The translations under genes were made by a program, and so were the position numbers. A stretch of 64,000 bases of DNA from Castellaniella defragrans (lineage in GTDB: Bacteria > Pseudomonadota > Gammaproteobacteria > Burkholderiales > Burkholderiaceae_B), in NCBI RefSeq assembly GCF_014203015.1, contig NZ_JACHIB010000003.1, positions 62,001-126,000 on the forward strand. The letters run 5' to 3'. The notes beneath the pieces are model-generated. The model did no database searches. It saw only the letters and a program-made list of their open reading frames with translations, and was not told where the DNA came from. This document shows, piece by piece, positions 46,049-54,983 of the stretch (its first letter is position 1; every line of letters begins with the position of its first letter).

Positions 46049-46957
46049 TTGGAACTCAGACTACTGCGCTATTTCGTTGCGGTCGCGGAAGAACTGCATT
46101 TCGCGCGAGCGGCCGAGCGCCTTGGCGTAGAACAATCGCCTGTGTCGCGCGCAATGCGAAATCTCGAAGCCACGCTCGGCGTGCAGTTGTTCGACCGCAG
46201 CGCGCACCAGACGCGACTGACCTGGGCCGGTCAAGTGTTCCTCGGTGAGTGCCGGCGCGTGCTGGCCACCGTGGAGCAGGCGGTGAGTGCCGCAAAGGCG
46301 GCGGCGCAGGGCTATCAGGGTTATCTGCGCATCGCCATCTGCGACAGCTTGGCGCAGCCCCACATTGCCACCTTGCTGGCGCGCAGCCGCGAGGAAGAGC
46401 CCGAACTGGAGATTCGCGTCTTCGAGCTGCCTTTCGCGCAGCAGCTCAAGGGCCTGCACAACGATCTGCTGGACATCGGTTTTGCGCTGTCGGACGCGGT
46501 GAGCGAAGGCCTTGTCGCCGAGCCCGTGTGGACCGATCCTCTGTCGGTGATCGTGCCCGTGCGCCACCCCTTGTTGGCGCACGCGGAAGTGCCATTGGAT
46601 GAAGCCTTGAAGTTTCCGTTGGTACTGTGCCATCCGGACGCGGGATCGGGCTGCCACCACCAGATCCAGGCGGTGCTTCAAGGTGCGTCCAAGCCGCTCA
46701 AGCTGGTAGATCAGGTGACGAGCCTAGGCGTGATGCTGACTCTGGTCGGTGCCGGTTATGGCCTAGGTTTCGCCATTGCCTCGCAGGTGCAGACCCTGAA
46801 CCGCCCCGACATAACCGTTCGCCCCTTGGCCGGCACGCCGCCCATGCTGTCCACCTACCTGCTGCGCCGCAGCGCCGAACCCTCTGAGCCCATGAAGCGG
46901 TTTCTGCAGCGCGCCCGCGAGGAGTTCCTGCCAAAGGGAGATGAACCGGCCTCGTGA
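46049..46957 (+). CDS. LysR-family regulator D (paralogue of B)
   Basis: The 302-aa protein starts at the TTG at 46049, 5 bp after AGGAGG, exactly as in LysR B, with N-terminus LELRLLRYFVAVAEE. The HTH is FARAAERLGVEQSPVSRAMRNLEATLG. The effector domain closely follows regulator B, with CHPDAGSGCHHQIQAVL and GYGLGFAIASQVQTL. Nucleotide similarity to B is high, with many synonymous differences. No divergent target gene is adjacent, and a hipA relic lies downstream. Confidence 0.88.
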   Translation: MELRLLRYFVAVAEELHFARAAERLGVEQSPVSRAMRNLEATLGVQLFDRSAHQTRLTWAGQVFLGECRRVLATVEQAVSAAKAAAQGYQGYLRIAICDSLAQPHIATLLARSREEEPELEIRVFELPFAQQLKGLHNDLLDIGFALSDAVSEGLVAEPVWTDPLSVIVPVRHPLLAHAEVPLDEALKFPLVLCHPDAGSGCHHQIQAVLQGASKPLKLVDQVTSLGVMLTLVGAGYGLGFAIASQVQTLNRPDITVRPLAGTPPMLSTYLLRRSAEPSEPMKRFLQRAREEFLPKGDEPAS

Positions 46958-47117
46958 CGTTGAGCGCTCGGGTACATTGGCTACTGCTGGCTGTCCATGG
47001 CTCGCACTGGACTTGCTCGGAGCGCGCGTTGACCAAGCGTGGTTTTTCAGTCCATAATTATGTCCATCTCGGTTCGCCGAGTGCGGAAAACTCGTTATCA
47101 ATCAACGAGTTGGGAAC
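46958..47117. other. Gene-free stretch next to the island edge
   Basis: I see no gene, tRNA fragment or att-like repeat. A short inverted repeat occurs around CTCGTTATCAATCAACGAG (47093-47111): CTCGTT and AACGAG pair around ATCAATC. Confidence 0.4.
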
Positions 47118-47570
47118 ACGATGATGTTCCCATCGCCCGCTCCAGTCCTGCTTCCTGGCGGACGGGCATATGCCGGTCCCGCCATCCCGACGTGGAGATC
47201 TCGAGGTGCATCTGGGGGCCGGCGGCCAAGTCATCGGGCGGCTGCTTCTGGGCAGCGGCAAGCGCAGCGCGTTCAGCTACGACGAGCGGTGACTGGAGGA
47301 TCCGCGCTTCTTCACCTTGTCGCCCGATCTGCTGCCGGTCCTGGGTGTCCAGCATCCTCAGCAGGTGCTTGTTCGTGCGCTGGAGGATACCGCCCCGGAT
47401 GCGTGGGGTGAACGCGTGATCGGGCGTGCCCATGCGAAGTCGCGGCAGGAGGATCGCGGCACGCCCGCCCTTGGTGGAACTGGACAAGGTCCTGCAGGCG
47501 GCTCGTGCGCTGGAGACCGGCACGGAGAGCGCGCAGGATCTTCACTACCTGCTCGGCCAAGCATGGCGCG
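47118..47570 (+). pseudogene. Relic of a hipA-type kinase gene
   Basis: The plus strand encodes DLEVHLGAGGQVIGRLLLG, then SAFSYDER followed by TGA where HipA proteins have Trp, then LEDPRFFTLSPDLLPVLG, ALEDTAPDAWGERVIGR and, after frameshifts, PPLVELDKVLQAARALETG. These match the N-terminal half of HipA (short-domain plus the PDAWG motif). The catalytic kinase half is missing. No HipB-like HTH gene is seen upstream. It lies at the edge of the chromosomal block. Confidence 0.65.
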
Positions 47571-47641
47571 CACCGGCTGAACGTTCGCCGCGTCCTGATT
47601 CTTGCGGCATTGGAGTACCCTTTCGCCTGTCACAATGCGGT

Positions 47642-48751
47642 ATGACGAGCATGCAGGGCGATCTTTTCGGGGACGCTGTTTCCCCGCTTCCAGTCAAGCC
47701 GGCCGAACTGCCGGCCGATGCGGCGTCTCCCGCGGACGCCCCGCCCGCCGTCCGCCGCGGCACGGGCAGGGTGCGTCCGGCGCCCGCCGGGGAGGACTGG
47801 CGCGGGCTGGCGCAGCGGCTGCCGAGGCAGTTGCGTTTCGGGGTCTCCACCTGGTCCTATCCGGGCTGGGAGGGCCTGGTCTGGGACGGGGAGTACGATC
47901 CCGGCACCTTGTCCAAGCATGGCCTGGAGGCCTACCATCGGCATCCGCTGCTGCGCACGGTGTGCGTGGACCGCACCTTCTGGCGCCCGCTGACGGCCGG
48001 CCAGTATGCCGCTTACGCGGCTCAGGCCGACGAGGATTTCCGTTTCGTCGTCAAATGTCCGGCCAGCGTCACCGATGCCCAGGTGCGCGGCGACGAGGGC
48101 AAGGCGCTCAAGTCCAATCCGGACTTTCTCGATCCGCGTCTGGTCGTCGAGCATTTCGTGCAGCCGACGCTCGCGGGCCTGGGCGCCAAACTCGGCGTGC
48201 TCGTCTTCCAGCTGAGCCCTCTGCCCTGGGGCTGGCTCGGGCGCTCGGGAGCGCTGCTGGGCGGGCTGGGCCGGATGCTGGCCGCCGTCCGGGAGGCCCT
48301 GCCGGCGGACGCCCCCGTGATCGTCGCCGTGGAAGTCCGGGATCCGGAGCTCCTGGGGCGGACGCTGGTGGACACGCTGAAGGCGCATGGCGCCACTTTC
48401 TGCCTGGGCCTGCATGGCAAGATGCCGCCGATCGAGGCGCAGCTGCCCATGTTGCGCGCGCTATGGCCGGGTCCGCTGGTCTGCCGGTGGAACCTGAATC
48501 GCATCTTCGGCCCGTATGGCTATGCCGACGCGCAGAAGAAGCACGGTCCGTTCAATGCCATTGTCAGCGAAGACCCCCACACGCGTGCCGTGCTTGCGCG
48601 CACCATCCACGGCGTCACGGGCGCGGGCCAGCCGGCCTACGTGACGGTCAGCAACGATGCCGAGGGCTGCGCGCCGCTGTCCATCCAGAAGCTCGCGCTT
48701 GCGGTCGAGGCCGAGCAGGAGGCCAGCCGCCGCGCGAAGGCGTCGCCGTAG
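47642..48751 (+). CDS. DUF72 domain protein
   Basis: The 369-aa protein starts at the ATG at 47642 (MTSMQGDLFG). An Ala/Pro-rich leader of about 50 residues precedes the DUF72 TIM-barrel: RFGVSTWSYPGWEGLVWDGEY, FRFVVKCPASVT, LGVLVFQLSP and a C-terminal AYVTVSNDAEGCAP. DUF72 proteins are conserved and of uncertain function. It is the first gene with the higher GC and codon use of the chromosomal segment. Longer frames reach into the hipA relic and are rejected. Confidence 0.85.
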   Translation: MTSMQGDLFGDAVSPLPVKPAELPADAASPADAPPAVRRGTGRVRPAPAGEDWRGLAQRLPRQLRFGVSTWSYPGWEGLVWDGEYDPGTLSKHGLEAYHRHPLLRTVCVDRTFWRPLTAGQYAAYAAQADEDFRFVVKCPASVTDAQVRGDEGKALKSNPDFLDPRLVVEHFVQPTLAGLGAKLGVLVFQLSPLPWGWLGRSGALLGGLGRMLAAVREALPADAPVIVAVEVRDPELLGRTLVDTLKAHGATFCLGLHGKMPPIEAQLPMLRALWPGPLVCRWNLNRIFGPYGYADAQKKHGPFNAIVSEDPHTRAVLARTIHGVTGAGQPAYVTVSNDAEGCAPLSIQKLALAVEAEQEASRRAKASP

Positions 48752-48799
48752 CAGTCCGTTTCAGCCGCCTGTTTCCGTCGCCCGTTTCCGCCGCCCGTT

Positions 48800-49417
48800 T
48801 CAGCCGCCGCTCGGCCGCGAAGGTCCCCGCTGCTCGTCCACCAGCAGCACGATCAGCACCAGCATGGCGCAGGTGAGGAACATCACCGCCTTGGCCTGCC
48901 CGTTCCAGATGGGGGACTGCCACATGCAGAACCATTCGCCGCCGATGAGGACGAAGCCCACGAAGTAGGTCAGGAAGACCAGGGTCAGCCCGCAGGCCGC
49001 GATCGCCTTGGCGCGGATGAAGCGGTCGCGGGAGCGCCAGGCACGGAACAGGCGGATCGCGCCCAGCAGGCACAGCGCGCCCATGGTCCATTCCGCGGCG
49101 ATGATCAGCCAGTAGACCGCCGTCTGCAGCCTTTCGTCGGTGATGGCGCGGTGCTTGAGCGCGTTGTCGGGGAACACCGTGTCCATGGATAGGACGTGCC
49201 GCACGAACTGCCAGTTGGCGTCGTAGTCGACGACGTTGTTGAAGGCGACGAGCAGGGCCCACAGGCCGATGGCAAGCACCATGCCGGCCTTGAGCACGCG
49301 GATCGTCGCCTGTGCGTCCAGCGGCTCGCGGTCGGGGAGCATGTGGTCGGAAGGGAGGCGATCGGGAGGCCTGCGATCGGGAGGCGTACGGCCGTGGGGA
49401 TGCGTGTCGTGCGTCAT
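48800..49417 (-). CDS. DUF2165-type small membrane protein
   Basis: The 205-aa protein has four predicted helices: VLKAGMVLAIGLWALLVAFNNV, then a WLIIAAEWTMGALCLLGAI segment, TLVFLTYFVGFVLIGGEWF and FLTCAMLVLIVLLV. The N-terminal 37 residues are a low-complexity Pro/Arg/Asp stretch encoded by short repeats (GCGATCGGGAGGC-like), so the true start may be later, near the first helix. The sequence DYDANWQFVRHVLSMDT is typical of DUF2165. Function unknown. It is convergent with DUF72. Confidence 0.75.
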   Translation of the reverse strand: MTHDTHPHGRTPPDRRPPDRLPSDHMLPDREPLDAQATIRVLKAGMVLAIGLWALLVAFNNVVDYDANWQFVRHVLSMDTVFPDNALKHRAITDERLQTAVYWLIIAAEWTMGALCLLGAIRLFRAWRSRDRFIRAKAIAACGLTLVFLTYFVGFVLIGGEWFCMWQSPIWNGQAKAVMFLTCAMLVLIVLLVDEQRGPSRPSGG

Positions 49418-49603
49418 GCGGGAATCCGTCCGGAATTGGGTTCGCGCCCGCGGGCCGCCGTGCGGGGCGCGTCATGGATAGCGATTCTACAGATTTCAAG
49501 GGCGGAGCCGACGCGCGCGCAGCGAGTTTGCACTGTGGCCGGCCCGTTGCCGGTTTATAGTGGCTGCGCCTTCTTCGTGATCCAACTAGGGAATGCGGTC
49601 CTC

Positions 49604-51463
49604 ATGCCCCCGACTCCATCCGCTCCGCCGTCGCCCACCGTCCAGCTGGCCGCGCTCTTCAAATTGCGGCCGGCCGGCCGCCGCTGGCCCTTCGCCGCGC
49701 GCGCGGCCCTGTGCATGGGCGTGCCGGTGCTGGCGGGGTGGCTGGGCGGCGACGTGGCCGCGGGGCTGATGGCCACCATCGGGGCCTTCACCGCGCTCTA
49801 TGGCGGCGACCGTCCCTACCTGAACCGCGCGGTCCATCTCGGCGTGGTCGCGGTCTCCTTCGCCCTGGCGGTGATGCTCGGAGTGTGGGCCGCCGAATGG
49901 CCGGCGATGATGGTGCCCGCCATCGTCCTGATCGCCGTGGCCGCCACCTTCCTGTGCAATGCGCTGCGGGTCGGGCCGCCGGGCGCCTACATGTTCGCGC
50001 TGGCCTGCGCCGCGGGCACGGGCATGCCCGTCAACCACCTGTCCGTCGTCCAGGTCGGCCTGCTGGTCTTCGCCGGCGGGGCGTTCGCCTGGGCGGCGCA
50101 CATGGCGGGCGCGCTGGTCCGGCCGCGGGGGCCGGAACGGGCGGCGGTCGTCGCTGCGGCGCAGGCGGTCGCGCGGTTCGCGGAGACGGTGGGCACGCCG
50201 GCCGAGGACGGCGCCCGCCACGCGGCCGCGCTGGCGATGCACCACGCCTGGACGGTGCTGACGGCCTACCAGCCCGCGCGCCCGCGCCCGGATGGCGCGC
50301 TCAGCCGCCTGCGCGCGCTCAATCGGGAACTGCACCTGCTGTTCGCCGGCATCATGAACGCTTCCGCCGGCCTGGCGCCGGAACGCGCCGCCGGTCAGGC
50401 GCGCTCGATCGCGGCCCGCGCGCGGGAAGGCGGCGCCGGGGAGGACCGCGCGGATCCCGGCCATGTGCCGCTGGGCCATCGCGGCGTGCTGGACTCGCTG
50501 CGGGAAAACCTGCGGCCCGGGTCGCCGGCCCTGCTGGCGGCCGCCCGCATCGGCGCCGCGACGGCCATCGCCGGCCTGATCGGCGGCGCGCTGGGGATGG
50601 AGCGCGCCTACTGGACCATGGCGGCGGCCGTCCTGATCCTGCACCAGGGGCTGGGCTGGACGCGCAGCCTGCAGCGCGGCATCGAAAGAATGAGCGGCAC
50701 CCTCGTCGGGCTGGTCCTGGCGGGCGGCATCCTGGCCATCCATCCCGAGGGGCCATGGCTCGTCGTGACGCTCATGCTGCTGCAGTTCGTCATCGAGGTG
50801 ATGGTGATCCGCAACTATGCGCTGGCGGTGGTGTTCATCACGGCCGCGGCCCTGACGATCGCCACGGGCGGGCATCCGGTGCCGGACATCGCGCACATGC
50901 TGTGGGTACGCGGCGAGGACACCTTCATCGGCTGCGCAGCCGGGCTGGCGATCCTGGCCGCGATGACGCCTCGCTCCGTGCGGCTGCGCATCCCGCGGGA
51001 ACTCGTCAACACGCTGGTGGCGCTGAAGCGCGTCCTCGCGCATGCCGCCCGGGGCGAGGTCACCACCGGCGCCGCCCGGCGGGCGCGCCGCGACCTCCAG
51101 CACCGCGCGATCGTCCTGCTGCAGGCCTACGAGTCCGGCGTCGACGCCACGCCGCGGCATCGCGCCGCCGCGGAGCGGTCCTGGCCCATGGTCATGGCCG
51201 CGCAGCGCCTCGTCTACCGCGCGCTGTCCGTGTGCTGGTCGCTGGAGAACGCCGGTGCGGACGCGCCCGGGCTGGCGCGCACGCTGTTCGGCGCGGACGG
51301 CGCGCGCGAGATCGGCCGCGCGCTGCTCATGCTGGCCACCGCGATTCGCGCGGGCACGCCGCCCGCGCCGATCGGCCCCCTGCCGGCTTGCCTGGACGGG
51401 GAAGTGCGGAACCTGCGCGATTCGCTGGTGTATGCCGGGACGGGCGCCGCGGCCCGGATCTGA
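49604..51463 (+). CDS. FUSC/YccS-family inner-membrane protein
   Basis: The 619-aa protein starts at the ATG at 49604. Two sets of about five to six helices flank a cytoplasmic domain. The first set runs from LCMGVPVLAGWLGGDVAAGLM. The second starts near residue 305 with AATAIAGLIGGALGMERAYWTMAAAVLI, the FUSC motif. Family members include aromatic-acid efflux AaeB and fusaric acid resistance pumps. Without an AaeA-like partner nearby, the substrate is unknown. It is tail-to-tail with the YncE-like gene. Confidence 0.82.
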   Translation: MPPTPSAPPSPTVQLAALFKLRPAGRRWPFAARAALCMGVPVLAGWLGGDVAAGLMATIGAFTALYGGDRPYLNRAVHLGVVAVSFALAVMLGVWAAEWPAMMVPAIVLIAVAATFLCNALRVGPPGAYMFALACAAGTGMPVNHLSVVQVGLLVFAGGAFAWAAHMAGALVRPRGPERAAVVAAAQAVARFAETVGTPAEDGARHAAALAMHHAWTVLTAYQPARPRPDGALSRLRALNRELHLLFAGIMNASAGLAPERAAGQARSIAARAREGGAGEDRADPGHVPLGHRGVLDSLRENLRPGSPALLAAARIGAATAIAGLIGGALGMERAYWTMAAAVLILHQGLGWTRSLQRGIERMSGTLVGLVLAGGILAIHPEGPWLVVTLMLLQFVIEVMVIRNYALAVVFITAAALTIATGGHPVPDIAHMLWVRGEDTFIGCAAGLAILAAMTPRSVRLRIPRELVNTLVALKRVLAHAARGEVTTGAARRARRDLQHRAIVLLQAYESGVDATPRHRAAAERSWPMVMAAQRLVYRALSVCWSLENAGADAPGLARTLFGADGAREIGRALLMLATAIRAGTPPAPIGPLPACLDGEVRNLRDSLVYAGTGAAARI

Positions 51464-51487
51464 GCCCGCGGCGCCGGGAGCGCCCCG

Positions 51488-52744
51488 CTATGGAACGGCG
51501 ATGCGCACCACGCTTTCCGGCTCGCCGGCCTTCTTGCGTTCGCCGTCGTTCTTGATCGTCGCGTACAGCGTGCCGCGCGCCTCGTCCAGGGCCAGGCCGT
51601 TGGGATGGGGCGGCATGGGCAGGGTCTGCAGCAGCCGGTAGCCGTCCGTATCATAGACCGTGATCGAGCCCGCGCCCTTGTCCGGCCGGACGCCGCCGCG
51701 GTTGGTGACATAGAGGCGGTGGCGGCGGGCGTCGTGGCGCAGCGCGATGGGGACCTCGCCGGCCGGCATGTCGGCCAGGGTGCGGCCGGTGTCGGCGTCC
51801 AGCGCGAACACGCGGTGCCCGGGGCTGCGGCGGCGGTATTCGCGCTCCAGGTGGTTGTTGCGCCATTCGTCGCGGTCGATGCCCTGGTCCACGCCGAACA
51901 GGCGGTTGGTCCGCGCATCGTAGGCCAGATTGAGCAACTGGTCGGCCTGGACTTCCAGCGTCCGCGTGATCTCCAGCGTCCGCGCGTCGACGGTCATCAC
52001 CTGCCCGCGCATGTTGGAGACGAAGACGCGGCCGCCGGCCTCGTCCAGCGCGATGCCCACGGCGTTGTAGCCGAAGCCGGGGACGATCTTCTCCAGTTCC
52101 AGCGTGCGCGTGTCGATGACGAACAGCACGCTGTCGAAACCCAGCCCCAGGCCGGGCGCGAACAGGCGGTCGGTGCGGCTGTCGAGCACCATTTCGCGCA
52201 GCTTGTAGGGGTAGTCCCTGGAGACGCCGAATTTCTTGAGTTGCTCCAGCAGGAAGGCCGTGCGCGGGGCCGACAGCCCGTGGGCCGCGTAGGCCTGCCT
52301 GAAATCGACCTTCTCCATGACCGGGATGCGCTTGAGGACGCGGTTGCGCCCGGTGTCCACGACGGTGATGGCGCCATTGAAGCCCTGGGTGAGGTACAGC
52401 CGGCCGCCGGCGTCGTCCAGCGCCACGCCGAAGCCCTTGCCGTCGAGCGGGATGCGCGCCTGGACGTCCAGCGTATTCGGGTCCAGCCGCAGCACCGCCG
52501 AGCGGCTCTCGTCCTTCCAGTCCGGCGCGGATACGAAGACCGCGCGCTGCCGGGGGCTGTGGGCCAGTTCGACCATGTCGGCCGCGAGGGGCCGGCGCAG
52601 GATGTCCCGCGCTTCGATGAGGGCATGCGCCGCCGGGCCGGTGCGGGCGTCGGCCAGGGTCGAGGGGGCGCCGGGCGTGCCGCAGGCGGCCAGGCCGGCC
52701 AGGGCCAGCAGGCCGAGCGTCAGCCGCAGGGAGCGAGGGGGCAT
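51488..52744 (-). CDS. YncE-like beta-propeller lipoprotein
   Basis: The 418-aa protein has a lipoprotein signal (lipobox LAACG near residue 21). Repeated propeller blades follow, such as DDAGGRLYLTQGFNGAITVVDTG, DEAGGRVFVSNMRGQVMTVD and RHRLYVTNRGGVRP. It matches the YncE/YVTN family of seven-bladed beta-propellers. It starts 46 bp after the TonB-receptor stop, in the same direction. YncE proteins are Fur-repressed in E. coli and may bind DNA or substrates; the role here is inferred as accessory to the receptor. Confidence 0.8.
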   Translation of the reverse strand: MPPRSLRLTLGLLALAGLAACGTPGAPSTLADARTGPAAHALIEARDILRRPLAADMVELAHSPRQRAVFVSAPDWKDESRSAVLRLDPNTLDVQARIPLDGKGFGVALDDAGGRLYLTQGFNGAITVVDTGRNRVLKRIPVMEKVDFRQAYAAHGLSAPRTAFLLEQLKKFGVSRDYPYKLREMVLDSRTDRLFAPGLGLGFDSVLFVIDTRTLELEKIVPGFGYNAVGIALDEAGGRVFVSNMRGQVMTVDARTLEITRTLEVQADQLLNLAYDARTNRLFGVDQGIDRDEWRNNHLEREYRRRSPGHRVFALDADTGRTLADMPAGEVPIALRHDARRHRLYVTNRGGVRPDKGAGSITVYDTDGYRLLQTLPMPPHPNGLALDEARGTLYATIKNDGERKKAGEPESVVRIAVP

Positions 52745-52790
52745 GGTGGGGCGTGTTCCGTGTGCGTTCAGGGAGCGGCGGGCGGGCCCG

Positions 52791-54869
52791 TCAGAAGGTG
52801 ATCCGGACGCCGGCGCCGAATTCGCGTGGCGGCGGCATGGAGCCCGCGATGCCGCGGACCGTGCGATCGTCGAAGAACCAGGTGGGCGAGCGGTCGTCGA
52901 AGAGGTTGTCGACGTAGGCGAAGACTTCCGTGTGCTTGTTCACCGCGTAGCTCAGGCGCGCGCCGGCCACGGTGCGGGGATCGACCTCGTAGGCGGCGAT
53001 GTTCTCGTCCGTGGAGTGGTAGCCGGCGGTGTGCCGGACGTCGACGTCCAGGGTCAGGCGGGCGGTGGCCCGCCACTGCGCGCCCAGGCTCAGCGTGTAG
53101 CTCGGCGCGCGTCCGAAGCGCTTGCCTTCCAGCACGCCGCTGCCGTCGGAGAAGCGGTCGATGCGGGTGTGCAGCAGGCCCACGCCGCTCTTGAGCCGCA
53201 GCGTGTCCAGCACCTGGTAGTCCATGGCGAGTTCCAGCCCGTAGGAGCGGGCCTTTTCGGCATTGACGACGATGGCGCCGTACAGCACGCCGTTCAGGTA
53301 GTCGGGCAGCAGGCGCTGCGAATCGCGGAAATCGCTGTAGAACAGGTTGCCGGTGAGGTTCATGCGGCCGTCCAGCAGGCTGGCGCGGCCGAACAACTCG
53401 TAGTTCCACACGGTTTCCTCGTCGAAGGGCACGATGCGCGCCTGCGCGAAGCTCAGGCCGACCCCGCCGGGGTTGTAACCCTTGCTGATCAGGGCGCCCA
53501 CGGTGACCTGGGGCGTCAGGTCGTAGGCCAGCGACACCTTGGGCAGCACGGCGCTGAAGGTCTGGTCGTAGGCCATCGGCGTGCGCGCGTAGGGCGTGGT
53601 GCCGTGGCGCCGGACGTGGTCGCGCTGGTAGCGCAGGCCGGTCGTCAGCCGCCAGCGCTCGGCCAGGCGGCGGTTGATCTCCGCGTAAAGACCGAGGTTG
53701 CGCTTCCCGTCGTCGAACTGCGACACGCCGCGGATGGTCAGGCGGTCGTCCGAGTCCGTCCGGTTGTAGAACAGCCCGGCCACCCCGCTCCAGTCGGAGG
53801 CCTCCGTGCCCCAGTTGAGGCGGGTCTCGTTGGAGACGTTGCGCTGCTCGATGTCGGCGCCGCCGTTGCTCGGCGGCTCGGTGATGCGCCGGACCGACAG
53901 GTCGGTGAATTCGCTGCGGTTGAACAGCCGCACGCCGCCGCCCAGCTCGTAGCTCACGTCGCCGATGATGGTGTTCGCCCGCTGGCGGAAGCTGGGCATG
54001 GAGGCGGTGCGGCTCTCGTAGTCGCCGTAGGGCGTGGAGGCGGCCTCGGACGTGGGGCGGTTGTGCTGGGTGTGCGCGAACGTCAGCTTCGCCTCCAGGC
54101 CGGGCAGGGCGTCGGGCAGCCAGAGCAGCTTCATGCGGGTGCTGAGCGAACGGAAGTTCTGGTCGCTGTCGCCCTGGGCGAAGCCGGGGTTCACGTAGTC
54201 GATGAAGGTGTCGCGCCCGGAGTAGTCGACCGTCAGCCGGGCGGCGAGCTGGTCCTCGATCAGGGGGCCCGACACCATGGCGGAGCCGCGCCGCAGGTTG
54301 CCGCTGCCGATCAGGGCCTGCGCCGCGCCCTCGGGGTGGAAGGTGGGGTCCTTCGTCTTCACGATGACGGCGCCGGCGATGCTGTTGGCGCCCTGGGTCG
54401 AGGTCTGCGGCCCGCGGAACACTTCGATGCCGTTCACGTCCCAGATCGAGGCGGCCCCGAACACCAGTTCGTAGTAGCTCAGATAGCGGCCGTCCACGTT
54501 GACGGTCGCGCGCGGGATGGTGCCGCCCAGGAACGCGCTGGCGCCGAAATTCGGGCCCTGCGTGTCCTGCCCGCGGATGACCGGTGCGCCGACGGTGTCC
54601 GGGAAGATGAGGTTGGGCGTGCCCTTGATCACGTCGGCGACGGAGGCGGCGTCGATCCTGCGCTCGATCGCCTCGGCGTCCAGCGAGGTCACCGAGGCGG
54701 CGGTGCGCTGCAGGCTGCGGTCGATGCGCTCGCCGCTGACCACGATGCTGTCGAGCGCCGGGACGCGGCCTGGGGAGGCGTCCTGGGCCCAGGCGCAGGC
54801 CATCGAGACGGACAGGAGCAGGGGCGCGCCCGCCGCGCGCCGCGCCATCGGGCGGAAGGAAAGGGACAT
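52791..54869 (-). CDS. TonB-dependent outer-membrane receptor
   Basis: The 692-aa protein has a signal peptide ending CAWAQ. The TonB box region is DSIVVSGERID and the plug domain runs from about 50 to 160 (VIRGQDTQGPNFGASAF, NGIEVFRGPQTSTQGANSIAG). A beta-barrel follows, ending in GAGVRITF with a C-terminal Phe. The substrate is likely a ferric siderophore because a PchR/AlcR-like AraC regulator lies upstream. A Fur-like sequence (GAGAATGAGACTCGTT, 54889-54905) precedes it. The family does not reveal the ligand. Confidence 0.9.
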   Translation of the reverse strand: MSLSFRPMARRAAGAPLLLSVSMACAWAQDASPGRVPALDSIVVSGERIDRSLQRTAASVTSLDAEAIERRIDAASVADVIKGTPNLIFPDTVGAPVIRGQDTQGPNFGASAFLGGTIPRATVNVDGRYLSYYELVFGAASIWDVNGIEVFRGPQTSTQGANSIAGAVIVKTKDPTFHPEGAAQALIGSGNLRRGSAMVSGPLIEDQLAARLTVDYSGRDTFIDYVNPGFAQGDSDQNFRSLSTRMKLLWLPDALPGLEAKLTFAHTQHNRPTSEAASTPYGDYESRTASMPSFRQRANTIIGDVSYELGGGVRLFNRSEFTDLSVRRITEPPSNGGADIEQRNVSNETRLNWGTEASDWSGVAGLFYNRTDSDDRLTIRGVSQFDDGKRNLGLYAEINRRLAERWRLTTGLRYQRDHVRRHGTTPYARTPMAYDQTFSAVLPKVSLAYDLTPQVTVGALISKGYNPGGVGLSFAQARIVPFDEETVWNYELFGRASLLDGRMNLTGNLFYSDFRDSQRLLPDYLNGVLYGAIVVNAEKARSYGLELAMDYQVLDTLRLKSGVGLLHTRIDRFSDGSGVLEGKRFGRAPSYTLSLGAQWRATARLTLDVDVRHTAGYHSTDENIAAYEVDPRTVAGARLSYAVNKHTEVFAYVDNLFDDRSPTWFFDDRTVRGIAGSMPPPREFGAGVRITF

Positions 54870-54887
54870 GGTGCGGATTATGGTGAG

Positions 54888-54906
54888 AATGAGACTCGTT
54901 CGTCGG
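54888..54906. promoter_or_regulatory. Fur-box-like site before the TonB receptor
   Basis: GAGAATGAGACTCGTT aligns with GATAATGATAATCATT at about 12 of 16 positions. It is 20-37 bp upstream of the start codon, where Fur repression is expected. Confidence 0.55.
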
Positions 54907-54983
54907 TGCCGCAGTATCGTCCCTTCCGGCGGGCCGGCCGGCTCCGGGCGGGAAATGTTCCGCTCCGGGACGGAAAAAATGTT

